64,000 nt of DNA from Dactylis glomerata (lineage: Eukaryota; Streptophyta; Magnoliopsida; Poales; Poaceae), in NCBI GenBank assembly GCA_007115705.1, contig QXEO01000148.1, positions 101,125 through 165,124 of the forward strand. Reading direction: 5' to 3'. Below the pieces are notes generated by a model, which had not been told where the DNA came from, did no database searches, and saw nothing but the letters and a program-made list of their open reading frames with translations. Both the position numbers and the translations under genes were made by a program. The stretch's first letter is position 1; each line of letters opens with the position of its first letter. This document shows, piece after piece, positions 32,733 through 44,406 of this stretch.

Positions 32733-32754
32733 GATAAGGGTTTTCCTAGTAGTG
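32733..32754 (+). repeat. CACTA right terminal inverted repeat
   Basis: Ends TTTTCCTAGTAGTG; followed by the target duplication TCT. Confidence 0.95.
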
Positions 32755-33735
32755 TCTTTATGTAATTCGACATGTTGTGTTTGTTGGGATCCGATGAATA
32801 TTGGTGTTATTTTAAGTTGATGTGCTGAATTTTATCTTATGTTATCTCTATGTTGTTTATGATCTTGCATGCTCTCCATTGTTAGTAGCTATCTTGGCCA
32901 AGTAGATACTAGTGACTCCAAGAGGGGGTATTTATGCTCGATAGTTGGGTTCATGCCTCTATTTAATCTAGGGGAGTGACATAAACCTCTAAGGTTGTAG
33001 ATGTGCTGTTGCCACTAGGGAGAAAACAACAATCTTGTGTCCAACGACATTTGCTTTGTTTACATTACACCCTTTACTTACTGCAGTTATCTGTTGTTTG
33101 CAACTTAATACTCAAGGGGTCCTCAGATGATTCCCCGCGAGTGGATAATTAGTCATAGATGCAGTTGGATGGCGGTCTATGTATCTTGTTGTAATGCCCA
33201 GAGTAAATCTCATAGTGATCCTCGTGACATATGCACGTTATCTTTATTCTATCAATTGCCCAACTGTAATTTGTTTACCCAGCATGTTGTTATTTATCTT
33301 ATGGAGAGACACCACTAGTGAACTATGGACCCCGGTCCAATTTCCTTTGCATTGCTATTACTGTTTACTTTTACTCGTACTGTTTACTTTCTCACATACT
33401 ACTATTACTTTCCACTCGATACCCTCAATCCTTTGTTTACAGCAAACTAGTGAGATTGACAATATCATCGTAAGTTGGGAGCAAAGTTCTTGGTTGTGTT
33501 GTGTGCAGGTTCCACGTTGCTGCTGGTGCAAAGCAAAGCCCTGGACGAGGCGCCTTATAAATTGTCTGGAGCTGTCGCGAAGCTAGCAGGCATCACCTTC
33601 TGAAGTTTGCCTTTTTCCTACTGGTTCGATAAACCTCCCTTTCTTACTGAGCGAAAACTTGCTACTGTGCTCATCATACCTTCCTCTTGGGGTTCCCAAC
33701 TGGGTGGCTATCTGCCCGCGTCAAGCAACTTTTTC

Positions 33736-33754
33736 TGGCGCCATTGTCAGGGAA
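33736..33754 (+). promoter_or_regulatory. E2 primer binding site
   Basis: TGGCGCCATTGTCAGGGAA lies 12 bases after the LTR end. It is the same variant as in E0. Confidence 0.8.
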
Positions 33755-33911
33755 AAAGAAGATTTCTGCAAGGGGAGTTTCGCACGCACATCCTTTACTT
33801 TGTTTATTGTTTTGCTTTATTTTATTTTTGCTTGCATCGTTTTATCAAAAACACAAAAAAATTAGTTTCCTTTATAGTGGCTTTTATTTACTTGCTTTTA
33901 GTTTTGTTAGA

Positions 33912-34631
33912 ATGAGTAATCCTGAAGTTGAAGTTCGTACTTTTAAGCAACAAGGGGGAGAGAGCTTGAAAGATGCTTGGTACCGTATTAGCAATTCTCA
34001 TCATAGGTGTACGAACAAGCATTCTACCATGATCCTCCTTAGAAATTTTTATGTTGGTATATCTAGTTGGAATAGGTACGTTCTTGATACTCTTGCAGGA
34101 GGTAATTTTCTGGGTACTCCCGCTCTTGAAGCATGCACTTTAATAGAAAGTTTAGTGGGAGTACCACCTATCCATGTTGTTGAAACTGAGATCACTTTGG
34201 AGGAAGTTATAGAAAAACTAGGCTCTTTAGAAAAAAGTTTGCCAAATATCCTTGATAGCGCTAGCCAGGTAAATGAATCGATAGAAAGCATCGGTAAGAG
34301 AATCACCGCTTTAGAGGCTAGCACTACTCTTAATAGTCAAAACCTTAGGATTGGTAAACTAGAGGAATCTATGGTAACTTTGAGTTCAATTTTCTCTTCT
34401 CTTAAGTTTAAGAAGGAGAAAGCTTTTATTGGAAAAGAGCAAAAATTTATGTATGTTCCCAAGGTGTCTGTGCCTAAACCGCAGCATGTTTTTAAGATTG
34501 GTAAAACTTTTAGTTCAACTAAGAGTGAATTGCAGGTTGAATCATCTTCGGGAACTTCTAAAGTGCCTAGTGTGGTAAGTGGTGATCTTGAGGAAACCGT
34601 TGATCTTAATGCCTCTTTCAAAAATACTTGA
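33912..34631 (+). CDS. E2 short Gag-like protein (239 aa)
   Basis: I chose the ATG giving MSNPEVEVRTFKQQ, because the longer frame upstream reads LTR and leader sequence. Residues 15-90 (SLKDAWYRISNSH, LLRNFYVGISSWNRYVLDTL, GGNFLGTPALEA) resemble the second half of an Athila-type Gag core. Residues 100-175 look like coiled coil (VIEKLGSLEKSL, SIESIGKRITALE). Zinc knuckle, protease and pol are missing. The N-terminal half of the Gag fold appears deleted. The frame is intact. Confidence 0.65.
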   Translation: MSNPEVEVRTFKQQGGESLKDAWYRISNSHHRCTNKHSTMILLRNFYVGISSWNRYVLDTLAGGNFLGTPALEACTLIESLVGVPPIHVVETEITLEEVIEKLGSLEKSLPNILDSASQVNESIESIGKRITALEASTTLNSQNLRIGKLEESMVTLSSIFSSLKFKKEKAFIGKEQKFMYVPKVSVPKPQHVFKIGKTFSSTKSELQVESSSGTSKVPSVVSGDLEETVDLNASFKNT

Positions 34632-37558
34632 TTCGCACTTTCTGCGCCTAGCTCAAAGGCATTAAAGAAAAGCACTCTTGGGAGATAACCCATTGTTTTA
34701 CTTTTAGTTCTTTTTCTTTTATTTGAGTCTTGGAAGTTATTACTACTGTAATAACCGCTCCTTATCCTTTTTATTTCACTGTTGTGCCAAGAGAAACCTC
34801 TAATTTGGGTGAGGTAAGATTTGGAGAAGTTGCTGTCCTGAAACAGATTTCGGTGCTGCACCATTAAAATTCGTGAAAATTCTCAGAATATCTTTTTGAC
34901 CTCGATTTCTTGTGCATATGCCCCAGGTTATATCCAAACTTTAATTAGTTTTACACTTTTTCATTTGAGCAACAGAAAACGCTCGAAAAAATCGACCTTT
35001 GTCAGCTGTTCTGTTTTGACAGATTTCTGCCATTATTTGTGTTTGCCTCTCGATCGCTTTCTTTTTGAGTTTTTTTGACCACGGAACTTTTGGGGAAGTT
35101 GCTAAAGTAGTATATGCTTTATATATGGTGGTTTTGAGTTGAAATCTGAACCAAAAAGGGTTGACTCATTATTATGCTTACACTAATGTTGCTAATAGAA
35201 TTGTGTTGAGTTTTGTATGAAGGAAGTTTTCAAGTGTAGGGATTGGAGAATGATGAGATGAGTTGAAGAATTGACAAAAGCTAAAGCTTAGGGATGCCCA
35301 CGCACCCCAAGAAATATCCAAGAGGTACAAGCGTCAAAGCTTGGGGATGCCCCCGAGGCACCCCTTCTTCATCGGCAAAAATTAGGTCACCTTTCAACAC
35401 ACTATATTTTTATAGCTTCATGCACTATGCGTTTTTCTTGGAGCGTCTTTAGTTTTTAGTTTTCTTTTGTTTTATTTGCTGAAATAAATGGTTGGACCCC
35501 AACAATTTTCTTTTGGAGGAGATGTACTCGTTTTTATTTGCCAAGAACACTCTATTTTCACTCTTATCGTTCAACGAGTGTTCTCTTTTTCTAGAACTGC
35601 GTTTAGCTTTCGTTTTTCGCCTTGATTTTTGTTTAGATCTTGTTTTATCTTTGCATCAAGGTGTGTTTTGACCTCTGGTCCATGTTGGTATTCATCAAAA
35701 GAGTTGTTTCAAAAAGGTTCGAATGGTGTTGGAAAAGAGAAAAAAAATTATGCAAAAAAGTGGTACAAAAAGGAGCTTGTTTAGACTGCGGCTTAGACTT
35801 TTGCATGTCGTGCTTGATATCATTTTGATAGTATGCTTAGTGATTTTTGCTGTAGCATGACTTGTCTCAAATGACTGAGATTTCTTAATGAGCCTTTGAA
35901 AAAATCATGCGTTGTTTTTATTATTTGGAAGCATTAATTTGGTTTTCTCCTTGATGCTTTATTTGGGTTGACTTGGCGCATTCTTACAACATGTTTGACT
36001 CATACAAAGTCGCCATAAGCCTTTATGATCATTTAGTTTTTGACTTTTTATGCCATTTTATGCTTCTCTTAATGATACTTTGTCGCTTTGCATGATTATG
36101 GCCGTTATTGCTCTCTTAGTTGGTCGCTCCCAGTCTTTTGCTAGTCCTCATTTTGTACTGAGTATGAGCTCTACTCGTGCATCCAACTCCCAAAAACCAA
36201 GTTATTCCAATGTGTCCACCATACATACCTATTAGCAATTTGCTATTCCAAAGTACATTTGACTTGCTTTTATCTATCCTTCAAATTAAACTCTTTTTGG
36301 TGTTATGCGAAAATTGGTCAGTAAAGCTCTCACGAACCTGATGGCACACTTTACTTTTCTCATTCTTAAAAATTTGACACTGTGGCTCTCTTATGTTGAG
36401 TTGTTATGCTTGCAAGTTGTAAGTTGGAAATTAGCCAAACCATGCCGTCATGGGGTAAGCTTTCAACATTGCACTTCTTATTTGAGTTGATATCGTGATC
36501 TTTTGTTTATGGATACTCGCGATGTGAAACAAGTTGGGAATCTTGCGGGATCATGGAGTTTTTATATGTGTCAGAGAAACGCCTGGGCCGCCAATCTAAG
36601 CCATGCATAATTCATGGTGGAAATTTATAGCATGCCTATAGTGAACATTCGACGACGCATCTCAAAATAAAAAGCTATACCAATGGTAAATAAAAGAGAT
36701 GTCGAGGTGTTCATTGTCTGTTTGTCCTGTCATTTTGATGTGGGCTTGTTCCATGTCATCGGGCACGGAGGTGCCCCATTGGCGGTTCTCGATGATACAC
36801 ATATACTTACAATGACAAGAGCTTGCTTGGGACTCTAAGTCGAGTAGCATGAGGTTTGGGTATTCGTACTTCCCAGGACATGAGGTTTTCAACTTATGAT
36901 TTGTCAAGCATATGCTTCATAATTGTACTCGCATTATCTTTAACCATTCAAGATGCCTATGATGGGGGCAATGAGAGCTCAAAGCTAGTAAGTACCATAA
37001 TTTTTGAAGGTTTATAAAACCTGCAATCACTGCTTCCCTCTGCGAAGGGCCTTTCTTTCACTTTTATGTTGAGTCTCCACCTTCTACCTTTATGCACCGT
37101 CTAAGAGAGCATAGTTGTCATTCTGAGTTTAATGTGCATAGTCCCAAAGTTTATCATTGATTGATTCATTATTTTGGTTTCACTTGTTCTTAAATTATTT
37201 GTATCTAGTCGCCCTCTTAAACTTGATGGTGTCCTATGCATTTATATTTTGCTATTCCATGAAGGACAAGCTGAAAACCATTTGCTATGTATTTCCATAT
37301 GATTTGAACACACGTTTGACTTTCATTGTTTCATTTTCATGATCTTTCGTTTGTGTACTTTTTCATGTTATAACATGGTTGCTAAGTTTCTTCTATCAAG
37401 ATTATGTCTTTCATGCCCATGTTTTAAGTTCTTTTGATCCCAGCACTCAATGCTTACATAGATGATCAAGATTGTGATGGTGCATGTCACCTCAAAAATT
37501 ATTCTTTTGTTATCACTTACCTACTCGAGGACGAGCAGGAGTTAAGCTTGGGGATGCT
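34632..37558 (+). other. E2 3' non-coding region with PPT and small conserved ORFs
   Basis: It is homologous to the E1 and E3 3' regions in the opposite window orientation. PPT-like AAGCTTGGGGATGC occurs at about 35337-35350 and, as the real PPT, at 37544-37557; a variant is at about 35284-35297. Frames shared with E1 and E3 are noted separately. Confidence 0.7.
36662..36907 (-). CDS. Conserved small ORF antisense to E2 (81 aa), unknown
   Basis: Homologue of the antisense frame at 20667-20912 in E1, same length and same ends (MTNHKLKTSCPGKYEYPN to IYHWYSFLF). No domain recognised. Confidence 0.3.
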   Translation of the reverse strand: MTNHKLKTSCPGKYEYPNLMLLDLESQASSCHCKYMCIIENRQWGTSVPDDMEQAHIKMTGQTDNEHLDISFIYHWYSFLF

Positions 37559-38937
37559 TGATACGTCTCAAATGTATCTATAATTTTTTATGCTCCATGC
37601 TTGTTCTTACACCATTTGCTTAGTGTTTTGTTACACTTCGTGGCATTTTTATGCATTTTCCGGAACTAACCTATTAACAAGATGCCATAGTGCCAGTTCC
37701 CTGTTTCTGCTGTATTTGTGTTTCAAAAAAGTTACACAGGAAATATTCTCAGAATTGGACGAAACAAAAGCTGAACCTCCTAATATTTACCGAAGCTTCT
37801 AGAAGTCCAAAGAGGAGACGGAGGGGGGCCATGGGTCGGCCACACCATGGGGCGGCGCAGCCAGCCCCTGGCCCACGCCCCTAGCCCACGCCCCCTATGG
37901 GTGAGGCCACCCTGGCCCACTTCTGACGTTGCCCCTTCGCCTATAAAGACCCCTCGACGGGAAAAACCTAAATACCTGATCAATTTTCTAGAAACACATC
38001 GCGTTTCGCCGCCATTGTCGACCCGAGATCGGGAGGGTCCAGAAGCTCTTCCCGGCACCCTGCCGGAGAGGGGAATCGCCACCGAAGGTCTTCTTCATCG
38101 CCATGCTTGCCTCCGGCGCGATGAGTGAGTAGTCTACCTTGGACTACGGGTCCATAGCAGTAGCTAGATGGTTGTCTTCTCCACCATGTGCTTCATGTTT
38201 AGATCTCGTGAGCTGCCTTACATGATCGAGATTATCTTTATATAATTCTTGTGTCCAAGGACATTTGCTTTGTTTACATTACACACTTTGCTTAATGCAG
38301 TTATCTGTTGTTCGCAACTTAATACTCAAGGGGTCCTCAGATGATTCCCCGCGAGTGGATTATTAGTCATAGATGCAGTTGGATGGCGGTCTATGTATCT
38401 TGTTGTAATGCCCAGAGTAAATCTCATAGTGATCCTCGTGACATATGCATGTTATCTTTATCCTATCAATTGCCCAACTGTAATTTGTTTACCCAGCATG
38501 TCGTTATTTATATTATGGAGAGACACCACTAGTAAACTGTGGACCCCGGTCCAATTTACTTTACATTGCTATTACTGTTTACTTTTACTCGCACTGTTTA
38601 CTTTCTCGCATACTACTATTACTTTCCACTCGATACGCTCAATCCTTTGTTTACAGCAAACCAGTGAGATTGACAACCTCATCATAAGTTGGGAGCAAAG
38701 TTCTTGGTTGTGTTGTGTGCAGGTTCCACGTTGCTGCTGGTGCAAAGCAAAGCCCTGGACGAGGCGCCTTATAAATTGTCCGGAGCTGTCGCGAAGCTAG
38801 CAGGCATCACCTTCTGAAGTTTGCCTTTTTCCTACTGGTTCGATAAACCTCAGTTCCTTACTGAGGGAAAACTTGCTACTGTGCTCATCATACCTTCCTC
38901 TTGGGGTTCCCAACTGGGTGGCTATCTGCCCGCATCA
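37559..38937 (+). repeat. E2 3' LTR (1379 bp)
   Basis: It runs from TGATACGTCTCAAATG to GCCCGCATCA, followed by the target duplication GCAGG. Compared with the 5' LTR it lacks about 270 bp: TATAATTCTTGTGTCC joins what is separated by GTAATTCGAC to AACAACAATC in the 5' copy. Confidence 0.9.
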
Positions 38938-39936
38938 GCAGGCAGAAATCTACCTGGGAAATTCCTTCCCGTAGAGGGGAGATCATCGCCATCATCATCG
39001 CCATCGAGCTGGACTTCATCGGGATCATCATCATCATCACCCTCATCACCAGCACCTTCATCACCATCATCACCACACCATCCCGCTGTAACATCTTGGG
39101 TTGAATCTTGTCAAATTCTTATGGGAAACTTTCCCAGTGTTGATTACTCTTGTAGTTCATGCTATTGAGTGGAACCGCTGGATTAAGGTTTATGTTCAGA
39201 TTGTTATTTACCATTATTTCACCTCTGGTCATGATCCATATGATGTCTTGTGAGTAGTTCGTTTAGTTCTTGAGGACATGGGAGAAGTCAAGATGTTAGT
39301 AGTGAAACTATGTTGAGTAATATTTAATGATTTGATATTTATGTTGTGGTGCTATTCTACTAGTGGTGTCATGTGAACGTCGACTACATGATACTTCACC
39401 TTTATGGGCCTACCGGAATGCATTGTGTATTTGGCTACTAATTGTGGGGTTGCCGGAGCGACAGAAACCTAAACCCCCGTTAGGAAACCATTGCACCAGG
39501 GAGTGTAGGATCTCAGAGTTTAAGGCTGTGGTTAGATTTATCTTAATTACTTTCTTATAGTTGCGGATGCTTGCAAGGGGTATAATCAGAAGTGTGTATT
39601 AGTCCAAGTTGGGGTAGTGCATAAGCATAGGTTCACCCCCACAACACCTATCAAACCAATGAAGATTACTTAGCTGCTTGAAGCGAAAGCTCTTGACAGA
39701 AACTCCCGTGTGTCCTCAGGAACGTTTGGTAATCATAAGTTAAACAACCAGCTTGTCCTTTGCTCTAAAAAGGATTGGGTCGCTCGCAGCAATTATTATT
39801 ATTGTCTTTTATTTACTCGTACTTTATTTACTTGCATTATCAAATACCCCTGAAAACCCGTTTGCTAGTATTTACAGTGAATCCTTGATCAAAACTGCTT
39901 GTCAACACCTTCTGCTCCTCGTTGGGTTCTGCACTC
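38938..39936 (+). repeat. E0 5' LTR, third piece
   Basis: It begins with the right GCAGG copy and continues the E0 LTR through a CAT/CAC-rich stretch to CTCCTCGTTGGGTTC and TGCACTC. It joins TTATTTATCG at 50297 once E3 and one CACTC are removed. Confidence 0.85.
38980..39085 (+). repeat. Imperfect CAT/CAC trinucleotide repeat in E0 LTR
   Basis: Low-complexity ATCATCATCACC-type run. Frames across it encode only Ser/Pro or Ile runs and are artefacts. Confidence 0.8.
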
Positions 39937-41472
39937 TGATGTCTACGCACTTCTATTCTTGTAGACACTTGTTGGGCCTCCAAGTGCAGAGGTTTGTAGA
40001 ACAGCAGCAAGTTTCCCTTAAGTGGATCACCCAAGGTTTATCGAACTCAGGGAGGTTAGAGGTCAAAGCTATCCCTCTCAAGCAACCCTGCAATTACGAT
40101 ACAGAAAGTCTCTTGTGTCCCCAACACACCCAATACACTTGTCAGATGTATAGGTGCACTAGTTCGGCGAAGAGATAGTGAAATACAAGTAGTAGTGATG
40201 ATTATAAGTAGCAAATGTAACTTGGAATAAAAATCGCTGCGAGCAAACAAGTAACAAAACAGCAAGTAAACGATATGCAAAGCTTGGAAACAAGGCCTAG
40301 GGATCATACTTTCACTAGTGGACACACTCCCAACAATGTAACATGAATGAACAAGTAACTTCTCTTGCTAAGGTACTCTAAATTACTCTCCTATTGAATA
40401 ACACTAATCACTGTGTAGTGGCTACAGAAGCACCCCTTAAAGTTCATCAAGTACTTGACAAACACCACTCATAGAGATATCCAAATCAGATCACAATTCA
40501 AGATAGAAATCATTGCAACTTAGACCAAGTACTAACACGGTGCACACACTCACACCTTTACACCATGAAAGGAGGAATAAATCACTCAAACTATCATAGC
40601 AATAATTATTCTCATAATCCACAAGGGATCACAATCGTAGCCTAAACCAAGTACCACCATGATGCACGCACTGTCACCGTTACACCATAACAGGAGGAAT
40701 AGATTACTTTAATAACATCACTAGAGTACACAAAATATCTGAATAATAACATGTACTTGTTCAACATGATACAAAGCTCACGATCACATAAAGATCACAT
40801 CATGGGAGAGAGAGGTGAACCACATAGCTACCGGTAGAGCCCTCAGCCCCGGGGATGAACTACTCCCTCCTCATCATAGGAGACAGCAAGGTTGATGGAG
40901 ATGGCGGTGAGGTCGATGGAGACGGCGGAGACGGCGATGGAGACCGATGGAGATGGCTCCGGGGGCACTTCCCCGTCCCGGCAGGGTGCCGGAACAGAGA
41001 CTTCTGTCCCCCGAAATTCGTCGGCGACGGCGGCGGAGCTGCGGAACTGTTTCTGGAAAATTGCCGAATCCCTTAGGGTTTTCCATCCCGGGGCTTTATA
41101 TAGGCGAAGGGGCGATGTCAGGGGGTGGACCAGGCTCCCACACACGGGCCCCGCGCGGCCAGGGGTCTGGCCGCGCCACCCCTGTGTGTGGGGGCCACGT
41201 GGCCCCCCTCCATCAGGTCTTCTGATCTTTGGGAGCTCCCCGGTGAAATATGACTTCAGGAACTTGTTTCGTCCAATTCCGAGAATATTTCCTGTGTATC
41301 ACTTCTGAAACACAAAAACAGCAGAAAACAGGAAACTGGCACTGTGGCACTTGTTAATAGGTTAGTTCCGGAAAATGCATAAAAGTGCCACTAAGTGTAA
41401 CGAAACATCGGGTAAATGGTGTAAAAACAAGCATGGAGCATCAAAAATTATAGATACGTTTGAGACGTATCA
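39937..41472 (-). repeat. E3 3' LTR (1536 bp)
   Basis: Plus-strand ends TGATGTCTACGCAC and GAGACGTATCA. A minus-strand TATA box (rc of CTTTATATAGG) lies near 41093-41103. Nearly identical to 48755-50291. Confidence 0.95.
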
Positions 41473-44406
41473 AGCATCCCCAAGCTTAACTCCTGCTCGT
41501 CCTCGAGTAGGTAAGTGATAACAAAAGAATAATTTTTAAGGTGACATGCACCTACACAATCTTGATCATATATGTAAGCATTGATGAGCTGGGATCAATA
41601 GAACTTAAAACATGGGCATGAAAGATATAATCATGACAATAAGAACTTAGCAACCATGTTGTAAACATGCAAATGAACACAAACAAAAGATCATGATAAT
41701 GAAACAATGAAAGTCAAACGTGTGTTCAAATCATAAGGAAAAACATACAAAAGGTTTTCAGCTTGTCCTTCAAAGAGAGCAAAACGTAAATGCATAGGAC
41801 ACCTTCAAGTTTAAGAGGGCGACTAGATACAAATAATTTAAGAACAAGTGAAACCAACAATAGGAATCAATCAATGAACTTTGGGACAATGCATATCACA
41901 CTAAGAATGACAACTATGCTCTCTTAATGGTGCATAAAGAAAGAAGGTGGTGACTCAACATAAAAGTAAAAGAAAGGCCCTTCGCAGAGGGAAGCAGTGA
42001 TTGCAAGTTTTATAACCTTCAAAAATTATTGTACTTACCGGCTTTGAGCTCTCATTGCCCCCATCATAAGCATCTTGAATGGTTAAAGTTAATGCAAGAA
42101 CAATTATGATGCATATGCTTGACAAATCATAAGTTGAAAACCTCGTGTCCCGTGAATACGAGTACCCAAACTATGCTAGTTTACTTAGAGTCCCAAGCAA
42201 GGCTCTTGTCATTGTAAGTATATGCATATCATTGAGAACCGCCAATGGGGTACCTCCGTGCCCGATGACATGGAACAAGCCCACACCAAAATGACAGGAC
42301 AAGCAGACAATGAACACCTCGACATCTCTTTTATTTGCTATATTGTTTAGCTTTTTATTGTGAGATGCGTCGTCGAATGTTCACCATGGGTATGCTGCAA
42401 ATTTCCACCATGAATTATGCATGGCTTAGATTGGCGGCCCGGCGTTTCCCTAACACATATAAAAACTCCATGATCCTCACAAGATTCCCAATTCATTTCA
42501 CACAGCGGGCATCCATAAACAAAAGATCACAATATCAACTCAAAAAGAAGTGCAATGTTGAAAGCTTGCCCCATGACGGCATGGTTGGGCTAGAATCCAA
42601 CTTACAACTTGCAAGCATAACAACTCAGCATAAAAGACCACAATGTCAAATTTTTAGAACAGGAAAAAGTAAAGTGTGCCTTCCGGTTCGTGAGAGCTTT
42701 ACTAACCGAGTTTTGCATAACACTGGTAAGAGTTTAATTTGAAGAGAATATAAAAGCAAGTCAAATTTACTTGGAATAGCAAATTGCTAGTAGGTATGTA
42801 TGGTGGACACAATGGAAAACTTTGGCTTTTAGGAGTTGGATGCACGAGTAGAGCTCATACTCAGTACAAGGCGAGGGCTAGCAAAAGACTGGGAGCGACC
42901 AACTAAGAGAGCAATAATGGCCATAATCATGCAAAGCGACAAAGCGACATTAAAAGAAGCATACGATGGCATCAAAAGTCAAAAACTAAATGATCATGAA
43001 GGCTAATGGCGACTTTGGAAGAGTCTAACATGTGTGAGCATGCGCCAAGTCAACCCAAATAAAGCATCAAGGAGAAAACCAAAATAATGCTTCCATACAA
43101 TAAAAACAACGCATGATTTTTTCAAAGGCTCATTAAGCAATCTCAGTTATTTGAGACAAGTCATGCTACAGCAAAACCACTAAGCATACTATCAAAAAGA
43201 CATCAAGCATGACATGAAAAAGCCTAAGCCGCAGTCTACACAAGCTCCTTCTTGTACCACTATTTTGCACAAAGCTTTTTCTCTTTTCCAACACCATTTG
43301 AAATTTTTATAAACACCTCTTTTGATGAAAACCAATGAAAACCAGAGGCAAAAATACACCTTGATGAAAAGATATGGCAAGATCTGAACGCAAATCAAGG
43401 CGAAAACGAAAACCAAAAGCAGTAGCAGAAAAAGAAGAACACTCGATGAACGATAAGAGTGAAAACGGAATGTTCTTGGCAAATGAAAAGCGAGTTCATC
43501 TCCTCCAAAAGAAACATGATGTGATAAAATCGTTTATTGCAGCAAACAAAACAAAACTAACTAAGAAAACTAAAACAACTGATGCTCCAAGAAAAACACA
43601 TAGTGCATGAAGCAATAAAAATATAGTGTCTTGAAAGGTGACCTGATTTTTGCCGATGAAGAAGGGGTGCCTCGGGGGCATCCCCAAGCTTTGACGCTTG
43701 TACTTCTTGGATATTTCTTGGGGTGATGCATGGGCATCCCCAAGCTTGAGCTTTTGTCCATTCTTCATCTCATCTCATCATTCTCCAATCCCTACACATG
43801 AAAACTTCCTTCATACAAAACTAAACACAAATCTATTAGCAACATTAGTGTAAGCATAAAATATATTCAACCCTTTTTGCTTTAGGTTTCAACACAAAAC
43901 CACCACATATAAAGTATAAACTACTGTAGCAACTTCCCCAAAAGTTCCATGATCAAAAGAACTCAAAAAGAAAGCGATAAAGCGGCAAACACAAATATTG
44001 GCAGAAATCTGTCAAAACTGAACAGCTGACAAAGGTCGAATTTTTGAGGGATTTTCTGTTGCTCAAATCAAAAAGTGTTCAACTAAGAAAAGTTTGGATA
44101 TAACCTGGGGCATATGCACAAGAAATCGCAGGTCCAAAAGATATACAGAGAATTTATACGAATTTTTACGGTGCAGCACCGAAAACTGTTTCAGGACAGC
44201 AACATCCCCAAATCTTACCTCACTCAAATTAGAGGCTTCCCTTGGCACAACAACGAAATAAAAAAGATAAGGAGTGGTCATTACAGTAGTAATGACTTCC
44301 AAGACTCAAATAAAAGAAAAAGTACTGAAAGTAAAACAATGGGTTATCTCCCAAGAGTGCTTTTCTTTAACGCCTTTGAGCTAGGCGCAGTAATTTGCAA
44401 AGATGC
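41473..44406 (-). other. E3 3' non-coding region
   Basis: PPT at 41473-41487 (AGCATCCCCAAGCTT on the plus strand), with PPT-like copies at about 43678-43692 and 43733-43747. Homologous to E1 20020-22951. The antisense frame at 44114-44425 is shared with E1 and E2; the 81-aa antisense frame is broken here. Confidence 0.7.

Larger units (their letters stand above)
27714..32754 (-). mobile_element. CACTA (En/Spm-type) transposon, 5041 bp, deletion derivative
   Basis: The ends CACTACTAGGAAAA are perfect inverted repeats over 22 bp (27714-27735 and 32733-32754). The 3-bp target duplication is TCT (27711-27713 and 32755-32757). Subterminal regions are full of GTGGCGCAC repeats in both orientations. 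Coding sequence on the minus strand holds transposase-associated, TNP2-like and Ulp1-like pieces and a small RNase H1-N-like frame. The TNP2 catalytic core is missing, so mobility would need another element. Confidence 0.95.
27048..33723 (+). repeat. E2 5' LTR interrupted by CACTA
   Basis: The two parts, 27048-27713 and 32758-33723, join to about 1.63 kb when the CACTA element and one TCT are removed. A TATA box, CGCCTATAAAGACC, lies near 27416. The LTR ends GCCCGCGTCA before the PBS. It contains about 270 bp near 32765-33035 that the 3' LTR lacks. Confidence 0.85.
27048..38937 (+). mobile_element. E2: Athila-like element with short Gag, carrying a CACTA insert
   Basis: It is complete: 5' LTR (27048-33723, split by CACTA), PBS, a 239-codon Gag-like ORF, a 2.9-kb non-coding 3' region with PPT, and 3' LTR (37559-38937), flanked by GCAGG on both sides. 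There is no pol. The LTRs are E4-like; the 3' region is E1/E3-like. A non-autonomous mosaic. Confidence 0.9.
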
